A stretch of DNA of 63,065 bases from contig CALFRR010000190.1 of NCBI GenBank assembly GCA_937919435.1, positions 1 through 63,065 on the forward strand, read 5' to 3'. A program made the position numbers and the translations under genes. Below, piece by piece: positions 33,991-41,553 of the stretch (positions are counted from its first letter, which is position 1; the number at the start of each line of letters is the position of its first letter). Under the pieces are notes generated by a model. It was not told the origin of the DNA, searched no databases, and saw only the letters and a program-made list of their open reading frames with translations. Source of the DNA: an uncultured Alphaproteobacteria bacterium. GTDB lineage: Bacteria; Pseudomonadota; Alphaproteobacteria; Rhizobiales; Ancalomicrobiaceae.

Positions 33991-34812
33991 CTACACCGCG
34001 CCCGTGACGCTTGTCAACTTTTCCGCCGTTTCGCTTTCGACGCTGTGGACGACCTCGGCCCATGGGATCGGCGACGCGAGCGGACCGACCAGCTTTCGCC
34101 CGCCGAGCCCGTCGAGCCGTTCGGCGAGGTGACGGAGCGCGGCATGGACGAGGCCGTAGCGGATCCGCCGTTCCAAGGCGCCGGCAGGATCCGGCGTCAA
34201 GATCTGTCGGCGATAGGCGCCGGGCCGCGCCCGGTGCCGAACCTTGTCGTATCCGTCGATCTCCGCCTCGACCCAGGCGATCGGCTCGCCCGCCTTGTCC
34301 CATCTCACCGCCTGCCGCGTCTTCACCCACCACCTCGCCTTGCCGGAACGGTCGCACTCGTCGACGAGATCGGGCATCTCGCATCGCCAGTCCGGCCAAA
34401 CCCCGAGGATCGCCGCCGACCGGACCAGCGTCGCCAGCGACGAGCGCAGCACCCGCCGACCGTCGTCGAACCGCGTCGCCAAGTCCCAGGCCCGGGCGAC
34501 CGCCGCTTCGCCGGCCGCGCCGAAGTCGGGCCATCCCGCCATCGGGTCGTGCTCGTCGCCCTCGGTCACGATCGCCTCGTCGAGCGCCGCCACCGCTTCG
34601 GCGACGATCACCGCGTCGGGGTGCGGCATGTCGTCGTCGGGACCCGCGATCGGGCCGGACCCGGCGTCGATCACCACCCCGAGTTCCGCCACCCGGTCGA
34701 TCATCCCCCACGAAGAGGCGACCGCCGACCCCGGCAGTCCGACCGCCCGCGCCTTCGGCAGTTCGAGCACGAAGGCCCACCGGAGGAGATCCTCGATCCG
34801 CTGCATCGCCAT
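33991..34812 (-). CDS. Phage protein of unknown function
   Basis: 273 aa, not recognised. Mostly helical, with a central WWVKTRQAVRW and an AWVEAEIDGYDKVRHRARPGAYRRQIL stretch. The ATG at 34812 overlaps the previous stop as TGATG. Last gene before the terminator of the early operon, a position where late regulators are often found; no DNA-binding motif is obvious. Confidence 0.6.
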   Translation of the reverse strand: MAMQRIEDLLRWAFVLELPKARAVGLPGSAVASSWGMIDRVAELGVVIDAGSGPIAGPDDDMPHPDAVIVAEAVAALDEAIVTEGDEHDPMAGWPDFGAAGEAAVARAWDLATRFDDGRRVLRSSLATLVRSAAILGVWPDWRCEMPDLVDECDRSGKARWWVKTRQAVRWDKAGEPIAWVEAEIDGYDKVRHRARPGAYRRQILTPDPAGALERRIRYGLVHAALRHLAERLDGLGGRKLVGPLASPIPWAEVVHSVESETAEKLTSVTGAV

Positions 34813-35261
34813 CACACCGCCTCCTCGTCGGGGTCCTCGCCGTAGAGTTCCATGATCCGCCGCGCCGAGGCGTAACCCGCCTCGTCCATCCACCGGACCC
34901 GCGTCATCTGCCGCCGCTCGCCGTCGCTCGCCCGCTTCCACGCCGCGACGCGCTTCCTTGCCCGCTGCAACATCGGCGGATTGCCGCTCGGGGCGACCGG
35001 CGGCGGCGTCCACCGCCGGACCGGCGTGCCATCGTCAGAGATCGCTTCGAACACCGCGTCGAGGCAGAGCTTCAGCGCCGGAAACGACCGGTAGGTGCAC
35101 TTCCGGCGCAGGAGCTTCACCGCCTCCCGGCCGTGGTCGATCGAGGCGGCGGGCGCGTCTTCGGCGAGCGCCGAGGCGATCGCGACGATGTCGCCCTTCG
35201 GCTCGAAACCGAGATCCATCATCGGCCTGATGAAGTGGTCGATCCATTCCTCGGGGCTCAT
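34812..35261 (-). CDS. Phage early protein of unknown function
   Basis: 149 aa, helical, with a basic stretch LQRARKRVAAWKRASDGERRQMTR. Coupled by 4-bp overlap to the DUF1376-like replication gene, so a replication partner (loader-like) is plausible. Not recognised. Confidence 0.6.
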   Translation of the reverse strand: MSPEEWIDHFIRPMMDLGFEPKGDIVAIASALAEDAPAASIDHGREAVKLLRRKCTYRSFPALKLCLDAVFEAISDDGTPVRRWTPPPVAPSGNPPMLQRARKRVAAWKRASDGERRQMTRVRWMDEAGYASARRIMELYGEDPDEEAV

Positions 35262-36082
35262 CTCGCCCTCCCGCCGAGCCGTCGCTTCGCCGCGCTGATC
35301 GCCTCTTCGATCGACACGACATCGGGCTTGCGACGCGCCGCTCTGTCCCGCTCTTCCCGGATCGCCGACACGAAATACGCCCAGGATTGCGCCGGCTTCG
35401 GCATCCGAGACGCCCGATCTCGGATCACCGGCAGGATCTCGGCCTCGAGGTCGAAGCCTTCGGCGATCAGGATCTCGATCGGTCCGACGACGACGAGCGA
35501 AGGCGCCGGGTTCGCCTCGTAGCGCGCCGCCTGCCGAAGCCGTGCTTCGAGGTCGGCTCGCTCGTCGGACGCGCCGCTGCCGTCGGCGTGCTCTGAGCCA
35601 GTTCCAAGCTGCTGCCTATCAAGGGTACTTACTCTCTGACCTCTGGCTTCTGGCTTCTGAGTAATAGGGGGAGACGAAGGAGACCTTTCCCCCGACCTAT
35701 TAGGGTGCGGATTTTCTCGTTTTGCATCAGCGGCTTGGGTCCACCGTTTGCTGACCGACTTGGCGCCTTCCTGCGCGGCTTTTTCGTCCCGGATCATTCG
35801 GCGGGAGACGACGACATCGTTGCGCAGCCGAGAGAAGACGCCTGCGGTCAGAAGCTCGGCCATCAAGGCGGAGACTTCGTCCGGCAGGCTCCCTGTCATG
35901 CGAGCAAGGGCGTCGACCTCCACTTTGCGGCCGTTGAGCAGGAGATGCCCACGAGGCTCGGCTTCGTGCATGAGGCAGAGGCATTCCATGGCGAGACCCC
36001 GCGCCGCCAACGAGACGGCGCGAAGCCCCTGATCGCCCCGCCAGTCGCGGGGATAGAACTTCATCCACGGGCGAGAGCTCAT
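35258..36082 (-). CDS. DUF1376-like phage replication protein
   Basis: 274 aa. The opening WMKFYPRDWRGDQGLRAVSLAARGLAMECLCLMHE is the DUF1376 winged-helix signature of phage replication initiators. A Ser/Pro-rich linker leads to a C-terminal helix domain. It diverges from hicA. Inferred role: origin binding or helicase loading in the phage. Confidence 0.8.
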   Translation of the reverse strand: MSSRPWMKFYPRDWRGDQGLRAVSLAARGLAMECLCLMHEAEPRGHLLLNGRKVEVDALARMTGSLPDEVSALMAELLTAGVFSRLRNDVVVSRRMIRDEKAAQEGAKSVSKRWTQAADAKRENPHPNRSGERSPSSPPITQKPEARGQRVSTLDRQQLGTGSEHADGSGASDERADLEARLRQAARYEANPAPSLVVVGPIEILIAEGFDLEAEILPVIRDRASRMPKPAQSWAYFVSAIREERDRAARRKPDVVSIEEAISAAKRRLGGRAR

Positions 36083-36106
36083 CGTCCGGCCCTCCGCCCC
36101 AGCCGA

Positions 36107-36165
36107 TACACACGACTACACACGATCACTTGACGACACAAGCTCGCGTGTGTATCCATACACAC
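36107..36165 (+). promoter_or_regulatory. hicAB promoter and operator region
   Basis: A perfect palindrome GTGTGTA-TCCA-TACACAC at 36148-36165 and two direct copies of TACACACGA at 36107 and 36117. A -35 TTGACG lies at 36130-36135, so the palindrome would cover the -10. This fits autoregulation by the ribbon-helix-helix end of HicB. Confidence 0.65.
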
Positions 36166-36183
36166 CTGACACGGGAGCCGGTG

Positions 36184-36393
36184 ATGGGTCGCAGCGAACA
36201 TTCCAACAAGCGTCGGGACGTCGTGAAGCGCCTTGAAGCGGAAGGATGGGTGATCGTGCGGCGCGGCCCCGGCGACCATGTCCAGTACAAGCATCCGGAG
36301 CGACGCGGACGGGTCACCCTCGACACCGGCGAGCGCGACATACCCACCGGAACGCTCCGGTCGATCTACGATCAGGCGGGCTGGGACTGGTGA
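36184..36393 (+). CDS. hicA: HicA-type mRNA interferase toxin
   Basis: 69 aa. Double-stranded RNA-binding-like fold: RRDVVKRLEAEGWVIVRRGPGDHVQYKHPE, with the catalytic His in the GDHVQYKH segment. ATG 36184 has GGGAGCC upstream; earlier in-frame starts lie in the operator. It precedes hicB by 42 bp. Confidence 0.92.
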   Translation: MGRSEHSNKRRDVVKRLEAEGWVIVRRGPGDHVQYKHPERRGRVTLDTGERDIPTGTLRSIYDQAGWDW

Positions 36394-36435
36394 TCCCGGC
36401 CCCGAGCCGAACGACGAACCGGCAAGGAGGCGACC

Positions 36436-36825
36436 ATGCAGACCCACACCCTCGCCCTGGTCCACCGGGACGGCGACACCTTCGGCATCAGCTTCCCGGA
36501 TTTCCCCGGTTGCATCTCGACCGCATCGAACTTCGACGAGGTCGTCGAGCGCGGGCGACAGGCGCTCGCGCTGCACATCGAAGGCATGGTCGAAGACGGT
36601 GAACCGATGCCGATGATGCGGACCGGAGCCGACCTCCTCGGCAGCGAGCGGGCACGTGACGCGGCGGTCGTGGCAGTTCCGGTCGACCTGCCCGGCAAGG
36701 CGGTGCGGATCAACATCACGATGGACGAGCACCTTCTCGCCGCGCTCGACCGCGCCGCGGCGGTGAGTGGGGCGACGCGCTCCGGCAAGATCGCCGAGGC
36801 GGTGCGGGCGGTCCTTCGGGCTTGA
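36436..36825 (+). CDS. hicB: HicB-type antitoxin
   Basis: 129 aa. Partial RNase H-like fold at 1-60 (FGISFPDFPGCISTASNFDEVVERGRQAL) and a ribbon-helix-helix end (VRINITMDEHLLAALDRAA, then a second helix). It neutralises HicA and should repress the pair. With HicA it may stabilise the prophage. Confidence 0.93.
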   Translation: MQTHTLALVHRDGDTFGISFPDFPGCISTASNFDEVVERGRQALALHIEGMVEDGEPMPMMRTGADLLGSERARDAAVVAVPVDLPGKAVRINITMDEHLLAALDRAAAVSGATRSGKIAEAVRAVLRA

Positions 36826-36851
36826 GGCCGGCGAGAGGAGAGCGGAACGGT

Positions 36852-37052
36852 TCACCCCACCCTCCCCGCTTCGCGCGCGATCGCCGCACGCTCCGCCGCC
36901 GACCAGATCGGGGCCGGCGCGACACGCCCTCGCGCCACCCATCGCCACACCCGGACCCGCATCAGCCGCGGCGCCGCCGACGGTCGCCCGCGGATCGGAC
37001 GAGGGATCAGCAGGGTCGGCGCCGCCACCAGTCGCCGGAAGCGCGGTTTCAT
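36852..37052 (-). CDS. Small basic phage protein
   Basis: 66 aa, rich in Arg and Pro (KPRFRRLVAAPTLLIPRPIRG). The ATG at 37052 overlaps the previous stop as ATGA, which supports translation. Function unknown. Confidence 0.5.
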   Translation of the reverse strand: MKPRFRRLVAAPTLLIPRPIRGRPSAAPRLMRVRVWRWVARGRVAPAPIWSAAERAAIAREAGRVG

Positions 37053-37690
37053 CGTCCCGCCTCCGCCGCGATCCCGCGGACCCGCTCGGCGATCGCCTTG
37101 GTGAGCGTGTGCGCCTTCGCCTCCGCCGTCCGGAGCGCATCGGTGGCCTTGCCGACCTCGCCGAGCGCACCGTCGAGATCGGCGAGGAGACGGCCGAGCG
37201 CCGCGGTCGCCTCGACGAACCGCGCTGGTTCGGGATCCGCCGCCAGCTTGAAGAACAGCTTCTCGCGGAACTCGACGACGAACTTCGCCGACATCTTGGC
37301 TTCGCCGGCGATCCGTTCGTCGGACCATCCGCCGCGAAAGCGCTTCGCCGGAATGTCGAGGTGTTCGAACAACAGGTCGTGCACCACCTTGCGGGCGATG
37401 ATCGCCTCCTGAGAGATCTCGCCGGTCGGCACCGGCTTCGTCGCGACCATGGGGAGGTCCTTTCTCTGTCTTCGGGTGCCGCAGGCCGGGCAGAGGTCGT
37501 CCTCCGCTCGCCGGCCGACGGTCCAGCCGGCCGCGGCGAAGCGCTTGGCGATCCAAGGTCCGGGACGGCGATCGCCGAGCACGACCTCGTCGGTCGCTCG
37601 GCAGTGGGAACAGACGATCCGAGCACTCAGCGCCTTCGGGCCGTGCGCGGCGCGCGAGATCGGGAGGAACGGGAACGAGCGATCGGTCAC
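37049..37690 (-). CDS. Zinc-ribbon phage early protein
   Basis: 213 aa. N-terminal zinc ribbon with two CxxC pairs (CSHC and CPAC, about residues 27 and 69), then a helical part with a coiled coil (EVGKATDALRTAEAKAHTLTK). The GTG at 37690 overlaps the previous stop as GTGA. An internal ATG with AGGA (MVATKPVPTG, near 37450) may give a shorter product without the ribbon. Not recognised. Confidence 0.6.
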   Translation of the reverse strand: MTDRSFPFLPISRAAHGPKALSARIVCSHCRATDEVVLGDRRPGPWIAKRFAAAGWTVGRRAEDDLCPACGTRRQRKDLPMVATKPVPTGEISQEAIIARKVVHDLLFEHLDIPAKRFRGGWSDERIAGEAKMSAKFVVEFREKLFFKLAADPEPARFVEATAALGRLLADLDGALGEVGKATDALRTAEAKAHTLTKAIAERVRGIAAEAGR

Positions 37691-38181
37691 CGCACGCCCT
37701 CCGCGCACAACGCCGCCATCGATCCGACGAGGCTTCGCGACGGCGGCGACGGCGCCTTCGGATAGCGTCCGCCGCGCCAGGGTCGGGCGTCGGCCGCGGC
37801 GATCGCCGGGTCGGCGTGCTCGACGTCCGGTCCGAAGGCGCTCCAGCCGATCACTCGCGTCGGCGCCAAACTCGCGAACCGCCTCGGAACGACAGTCGTC
37901 GACCGAACCGGCTCGGGTTCCACCGCGGCGACGACGTCGCGCAGGATCCGGTCGATCTCGCCGACCGCCAGCGACCAGCGGTGACCGATCTGCCCCTTGG
38001 TCGCTCCGGCCCGCCACTCGTCGTGGATCCGCCCGGCGATGCGAGCGCCGTCCCGCTTGAGGATCTGTCCGACCCGTTGCCCGGTCAGCCCATGACGTTG
38101 CCCGATCTCGGTCGCCGAGCCTTCGCCCGCCACCATGGCGCGGACGATCTCTGCGTCGCGCCGCTGCATCACGACATCCAT
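37687..38181 (-). CDS. Helix-turn-helix phage early protein
   Basis: 164 aa. Residues 9-45 (DAEIVRAMVAGEGSATEIGQRHGLTGQRVGQILKRDGARIAG) form an HTH like sigma region 4; a second weaker unit (GATKGQIGHRWSLAVGEIDRIL) follows. Probably a DNA-binding regulator of the early operon. Confidence 0.65.
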   Translation of the reverse strand: MDVVMQRRDAEIVRAMVAGEGSATEIGQRHGLTGQRVGQILKRDGARIAGRIHDEWRAGATKGQIGHRWSLAVGEIDRILRDVVAAVEPEPVRSTTVVPRRFASLAPTRVIGWSAFGPDVEHADPAIAAADARPWRGGRYPKAPSPPSRSLVGSMAALCAEGVR

Positions 38182-38183
38182 CG

Positions 38184-38684
38184 TCAGAACTCCCTGACCG
38201 GCCGTGGGCCCTTGGCGGCGGCGAGGTCGCCCCGCCAGTTCTCGACGCGGCGAAGGTGAACCCCGACCGACCGGTCGATCCGCTCGGCCTCGGTGGCGGT
38301 CACCCGACCGTCGGCGAAGGCCTCGGCGGTGACCGCGATCACGTCGCCCATCGACGCCATGACGCCGGCACTGCCCGAGATGACCGCCGAGGGGTCCCCG
38401 CTGCCGGATCTCTCTTCGTCATCGACGAGTTGGCGACCGTTGAGGGCGGCCATCGTCGCGGTGACGACGGCCACGCCGCAGTCGGCTTCGAGCGCCAGCG
38501 CCGCCGGAATGGGGACGACCACCTGTTGCCCGGCGTCCTGCCAGCGGCTGACCTCGGCCTTCGAGACACCGGCGATCTCGCCGGCGCGGACGACCCCACC
38601 GCAGAACTTGACGAGGTCGCGGGTGGCGGACTTCACTCGGTGGAACCAGGCATCGGAGATCGGGATCACGGGGCGCCTCGGCAT
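38184..38684 (-). CDS. Cro/CII-like DNA-binding protein
   Basis: 166 aa, first gene of the leftward early operon, divergent from the repressor. An HTH is visible at about 30-55 (GEIAGVSKAEVSRWQDAG), and a C-terminal helical half with DRSVGVHLRRVENWRGDL. ATG 38684 has GGGAAAG upstream. By position it is the counterpart of the CI-like repressor. Confidence 0.75.
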   Translation of the reverse strand: MPRRPVIPISDAWFHRVKSATRDLVKFCGGVVRAGEIAGVSKAEVSRWQDAGQQVVVPIPAALALEADCGVAVVTATMAALNGRQLVDDEERSGSGDPSAVISGSAGVMASMGDVIAVTAEAFADGRVTATEAERIDRSVGVHLRRVENWRGDLAAAKGPRPVREF

Positions 38685-38697
38685 GGCTTTCCCGTCA

Positions 38698-38722
38698 CGA
38701 GAAATCGCCGCGGCGTTTCTCG
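38698..38722. promoter_or_regulatory. Palindrome upstream of the Cro/CII-like gene
   Basis: CGAGAAA-t-CGCCG followed by CGGCGTTTCTCG, a 12-bp imperfect arm pair whose inner edge lies 13 bp before the start codon. It could be an operator or an mRNA hairpin controlling translation. Its sequence differs from the repressor operators. Confidence 0.55.
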
Positions 38723-38920
38723 TTTCGGGGAGGGATCGAAGGTGCGAAGGTTCGTCTCGCGGCGGAGCGCCGCGGAAAGTCAGCCGGGGTCGAGCGTCAC
38801 CCGACGCCCGCGGGCTCGGCTGCGGCGCAGAAGGTCTCCCCACTCGCCGGCTTCGCGGAAACCGAACGGGCAGAGAGCGCTTCAGCGCGGAGCGTGACGA
38901 GAAGCCGGATCATGCGCAGG

Positions 38921-39001
38921 ACCATAAGTCGGATTTTCCCGACTCGTCAATCGCGAATTACCGACTCGCGGTCCGCGCCCGGCTATCGGAGAATTCCGAC
39001 A
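38921..39001. promoter_or_regulatory. Left repressor operators and leftward early promoter
   Basis: Three 18-bp operator-like sites: 38927-38944 (AGTCGG-N6-CCGACT), 38949-38966 (AATCGC-N6-CCGACT) and 38984-39001 (TATCGG-N6-CCGACA, touching the repressor start codon). Read leftward, TTGACG (38950-38945) and TATGGT (38926-38921) are spaced 18 bp and hold the first operator between them. This suggests repression of the early promoter and autoregulation of the repressor. Confidence 0.75.
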
Positions 39002-39744
39002 TGACCTTGAAGCAGATCATCGCACAGCGACTCGCCGAACTCGGGCTGGGTCCCATCGAGGCCGCCACCAGAGGCGGGCTCGAACGCAACTTCATCAAGG
39101 ACCTTCTCGCCGGCCGCAAACAGTCGCCCCGAGCAGAGAGTCTCCGCAAGCTGGCGAACGCGCTCAGCCTGCCGCTGGCGGATCTGTTGAGCGCGGAGCG
39201 TCCGGAGCCGACGGTCATTTCGATCGAGGAAGCCGAACGGAACGGCCAGCCATCCAGGCCCGTCGGCGTCAGTGCCGCGACCCCTTATGTCGGCCGCTTC
39301 CCCGGCGCCATCCCCGAAGTCGACGCTAAGGCCGGAGCCGGGAACGGCGAAGTCGGTCGTGTCATCGCGATGTTTTCGAAGGGGATCGAGACCGCCCACA
39401 AGGTCCGCGCCGAGTGGATCATGCCGGTCGAGTTCACGCGCCACGCTCTCGGAGCCGACCCGCGCAGCACGATCATCCTGGAAGTCGTCGGAGACTCGAT
39501 GCGCCCGACACTCGAACCGGGTGATCGGGTACTGGTCGACACCTCGGTAGAATGGCGCAATGACGATTCCGTCTGGCTGATCGACGACGGTACGCCCAAG
39601 GTCAAACGCCTGCGCATGGTTCGCGGATCTAGTCCGGCTCGGGTGACGATCCTCTCGGACAACCAGTTGATCCAGCCGGAAGAGATCGACCTCGACGAGA
39701 TCCGTGTCATCGGCCGCGTCGTCGGTCGCGTGTCTCGGATGTAA
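39001..39744 (+). CDS. CI-like phage repressor (XRE HTH plus S24 peptidase)
   Basis: 247 aa. HTH at about 1-60 (IAQRLAELGLGPIEAATRGG, NFIKDLLAGRKQSPR). C-terminal LexA/CI domain with the nucleophile in VVGDSMRPTLEPGDRVLVDTS and the general-base Lys in TPKVKRLRM. It should keep the prophage silent and be inactivated by RecA-stimulated self-cleavage. The start codon overlaps the third operator site. Confidence 0.92.
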   Translation: MTLKQIIAQRLAELGLGPIEAATRGGLERNFIKDLLAGRKQSPRAESLRKLANALSLPLADLLSAERPEPTVISIEEAERNGQPSRPVGVSAATPYVGRFPGAIPEVDAKAGAGNGEVGRVIAMFSKGIETAHKVRAEWIMPVEFTRHALGADPRSTIILEVVGDSMRPTLEPGDRVLVDTSVEWRNDDSVWLIDDGTPKVKRLRMVRGSSPARVTILSDNQLIQPEEIDLDEIRVIGRVVGRVSRM

Positions 39745-39819
39745 GGGGGAAGGCAGTACGTCAGTGGCTCCTTCGCGCCGAAAGCCGCCATTCAGTAGTG
39801 CCGGAGGCCAGGCGTCAGA

Positions 39820-41553
39820 TCACATATCGAGTGCAATCAGATTGTTGGCTCCGAACAGGTTAGATGCCGATTCCAGTGCTGCCGGGGACAACGTCTGCGT
39901 TGCCAGAACTGCAAGCCGTTTCTTTGGTCGCGAGATCGCCACATATAATAGATTGCGGGCCCTGTAGTATCCTTTCTCGTCCTTCGTCGATATGACCCTT
40001 GTATGTAGAAGTTCCAATAGTTTTGGCCAGTTGTAATGGTTCCATCCACCTCCTAGCAGGACCAATACATTGTCAAACTCTGCCCCTTTAACACTATGCT
40101 TGGTAGCAAAAGGGGTGTTGCCGTCAAGAAAGCGAGCAAGTTCGATAACTTCGCTGTAAGGTACCTCGCGCAAAAGACGTTGCCGTGTGACTGCGCTTTC
40201 TTCGCCGTCCACCTCGACAGGCCCGACACGTTCCAATTCCGCCTCCCGCCGCGAGACCCGATCAGGCAGGTGGGGCCGCTTCGTTTGCTTCAGATGGTCG
40301 AGCACCGACCCGATGCTGCCGTTGGCGCGGAGCTCGGAGAGCACGTCAATGTCATGTCGCCAGCTCTGCTTGTCTGCATGAGATGAGAGAGGAGGCGCTC
40401 CTCCGAGCACGCGAAACATTTCGCCGTACTTCTTGTCGGCATATGCACGGCAAATCGTTTCGACCGTGTCGATTAGAAAAGCCATCGTCGGGTCTTCCTT
40501 TTTGGCGAATGCCTCGTTTCGCTTGAAGATACCGGCGATGGTCGGATAGCCTTGCTCGGCAGCTAACGCATTGTGCGTCAGCATAAGAACCTTGGTTTTC
40601 TTCGGGTCGAAGTCCCAGCCCTCAGCCTCTAGGCGCGCGCGAAGGTCCCTGAGGACAACACTGCGGTCCAGATCGGGGATGTCGCCTTTAGAATGTGCGG
40701 TGTTCGTCCGGGGGCCGGCATAAGCGTTGGCGTGAAAAAAACGCGCCTCGCCAGCCGCCCCGGGGTCGCTGACAGCTTGCAGTAGCTCCGGCCGGAGCTT
40801 GTTCAAAACATCGACCACCGCCGGGACTGAGCGAAAATTCGATCCCTTGTCGATGCTCCGCACATTTGGGAACTCGGCCAAGGAATATTCGCCGCGGTAG
40901 ATGGTTTGCCAGTGATCCCCGAAAAGACCGATCAGTGGCCCTTCATTCTTGGCGAAGAAATGCTCGGAGATCGCCGCCATGACGTTGCGGTCGGTGTCCT
41001 GATACTCGTCGATAAAAATCACAGGAAAGCTCTGAGTCAGGGCGGCCCGGAACTTTGGCTGAGCCATCAGCCTAGACATCAAGAGCGGCACGTCGTCGTG
41101 GCTGAGCGAGACTTTATCTGCGTCGACTGCGAAGAACCCAAGATCGTAGACGACTCGCTTTCCTTCTAGCCCCCCACCTTCAGAAATCTTTTCTTGTCGG
41201 TCCTCCATTGCCAAGATGAGTTCACGGAGAGGTTTCTGATACTGCGCCATGAATGCCCACGAGAACGCATGAATTGTCTCGACGAGAATGGCCGGATGCT
41301 TGTCTATGTCCTGCGCGATTTCCTCTCGCGCGACTTCGGTGAAGGTGATGCAGGCGACCCGCTGGCCACGTCGGAGGAAAGTCGCACCGCGTTCGTCGAT
41401 CAGACGCCTTAAAGCCTTCACGAGTGAGTATGTTTTACCGGCACCCGCTCCAGCTTCGAGCCGAAAGTTACGACCCGCGTCCAAGCACTCATTTAGCCGC
41501 TCTTGGGCGGCCGTGGCGGCAGCTTCGGCCGGACTGAGTTCTCCGTAGGTCAT
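39820..41553 (-). CDS. UvrD/GajB-like helicase of a Gabija-type defence pair
   Basis: 577 aa SF1 helicase. Walker A EAGAGAGKTYSLVKAL (about 35-50), Walker B VIFIDEYQDTDRNVM, motif III LIGLFGDHWQTIYRG, then LMLTHNALAAEQGYP, motif V TKHSVKGAEFDNVLVLLGG and motif VI RNLLYVAISRPKKRLAVL. Known GajB proteins are shorter (about 500 aa). The start overlaps the OLD gene stop by 4 bp. Base composition is lower in GC than the phage genes, as for an inserted cargo. The role in phage defence is inferred from the pairing. Confidence 0.85.
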   Translation of the reverse strand: MTYGELSPAEAAATAAQERLNECLDAGRNFRLEAGAGAGKTYSLVKALRRLIDERGATFLRRGQRVACITFTEVAREEIAQDIDKHPAILVETIHAFSWAFMAQYQKPLRELILAMEDRQEKISEGGGLEGKRVVYDLGFFAVDADKVSLSHDDVPLLMSRLMAQPKFRAALTQSFPVIFIDEYQDTDRNVMAAISEHFFAKNEGPLIGLFGDHWQTIYRGEYSLAEFPNVRSIDKGSNFRSVPAVVDVLNKLRPELLQAVSDPGAAGEARFFHANAYAGPRTNTAHSKGDIPDLDRSVVLRDLRARLEAEGWDFDPKKTKVLMLTHNALAAEQGYPTIAGIFKRNEAFAKKEDPTMAFLIDTVETICRAYADKKYGEMFRVLGGAPPLSSHADKQSWRHDIDVLSELRANGSIGSVLDHLKQTKRPHLPDRVSRREAELERVGPVEVDGEESAVTRQRLLREVPYSEVIELARFLDGNTPFATKHSVKGAEFDNVLVLLGGGWNHYNWPKLLELLHTRVISTKDEKGYYRARNLLYVAISRPKKRLAVLATQTLSPAALESASNLFGANNLIALDM

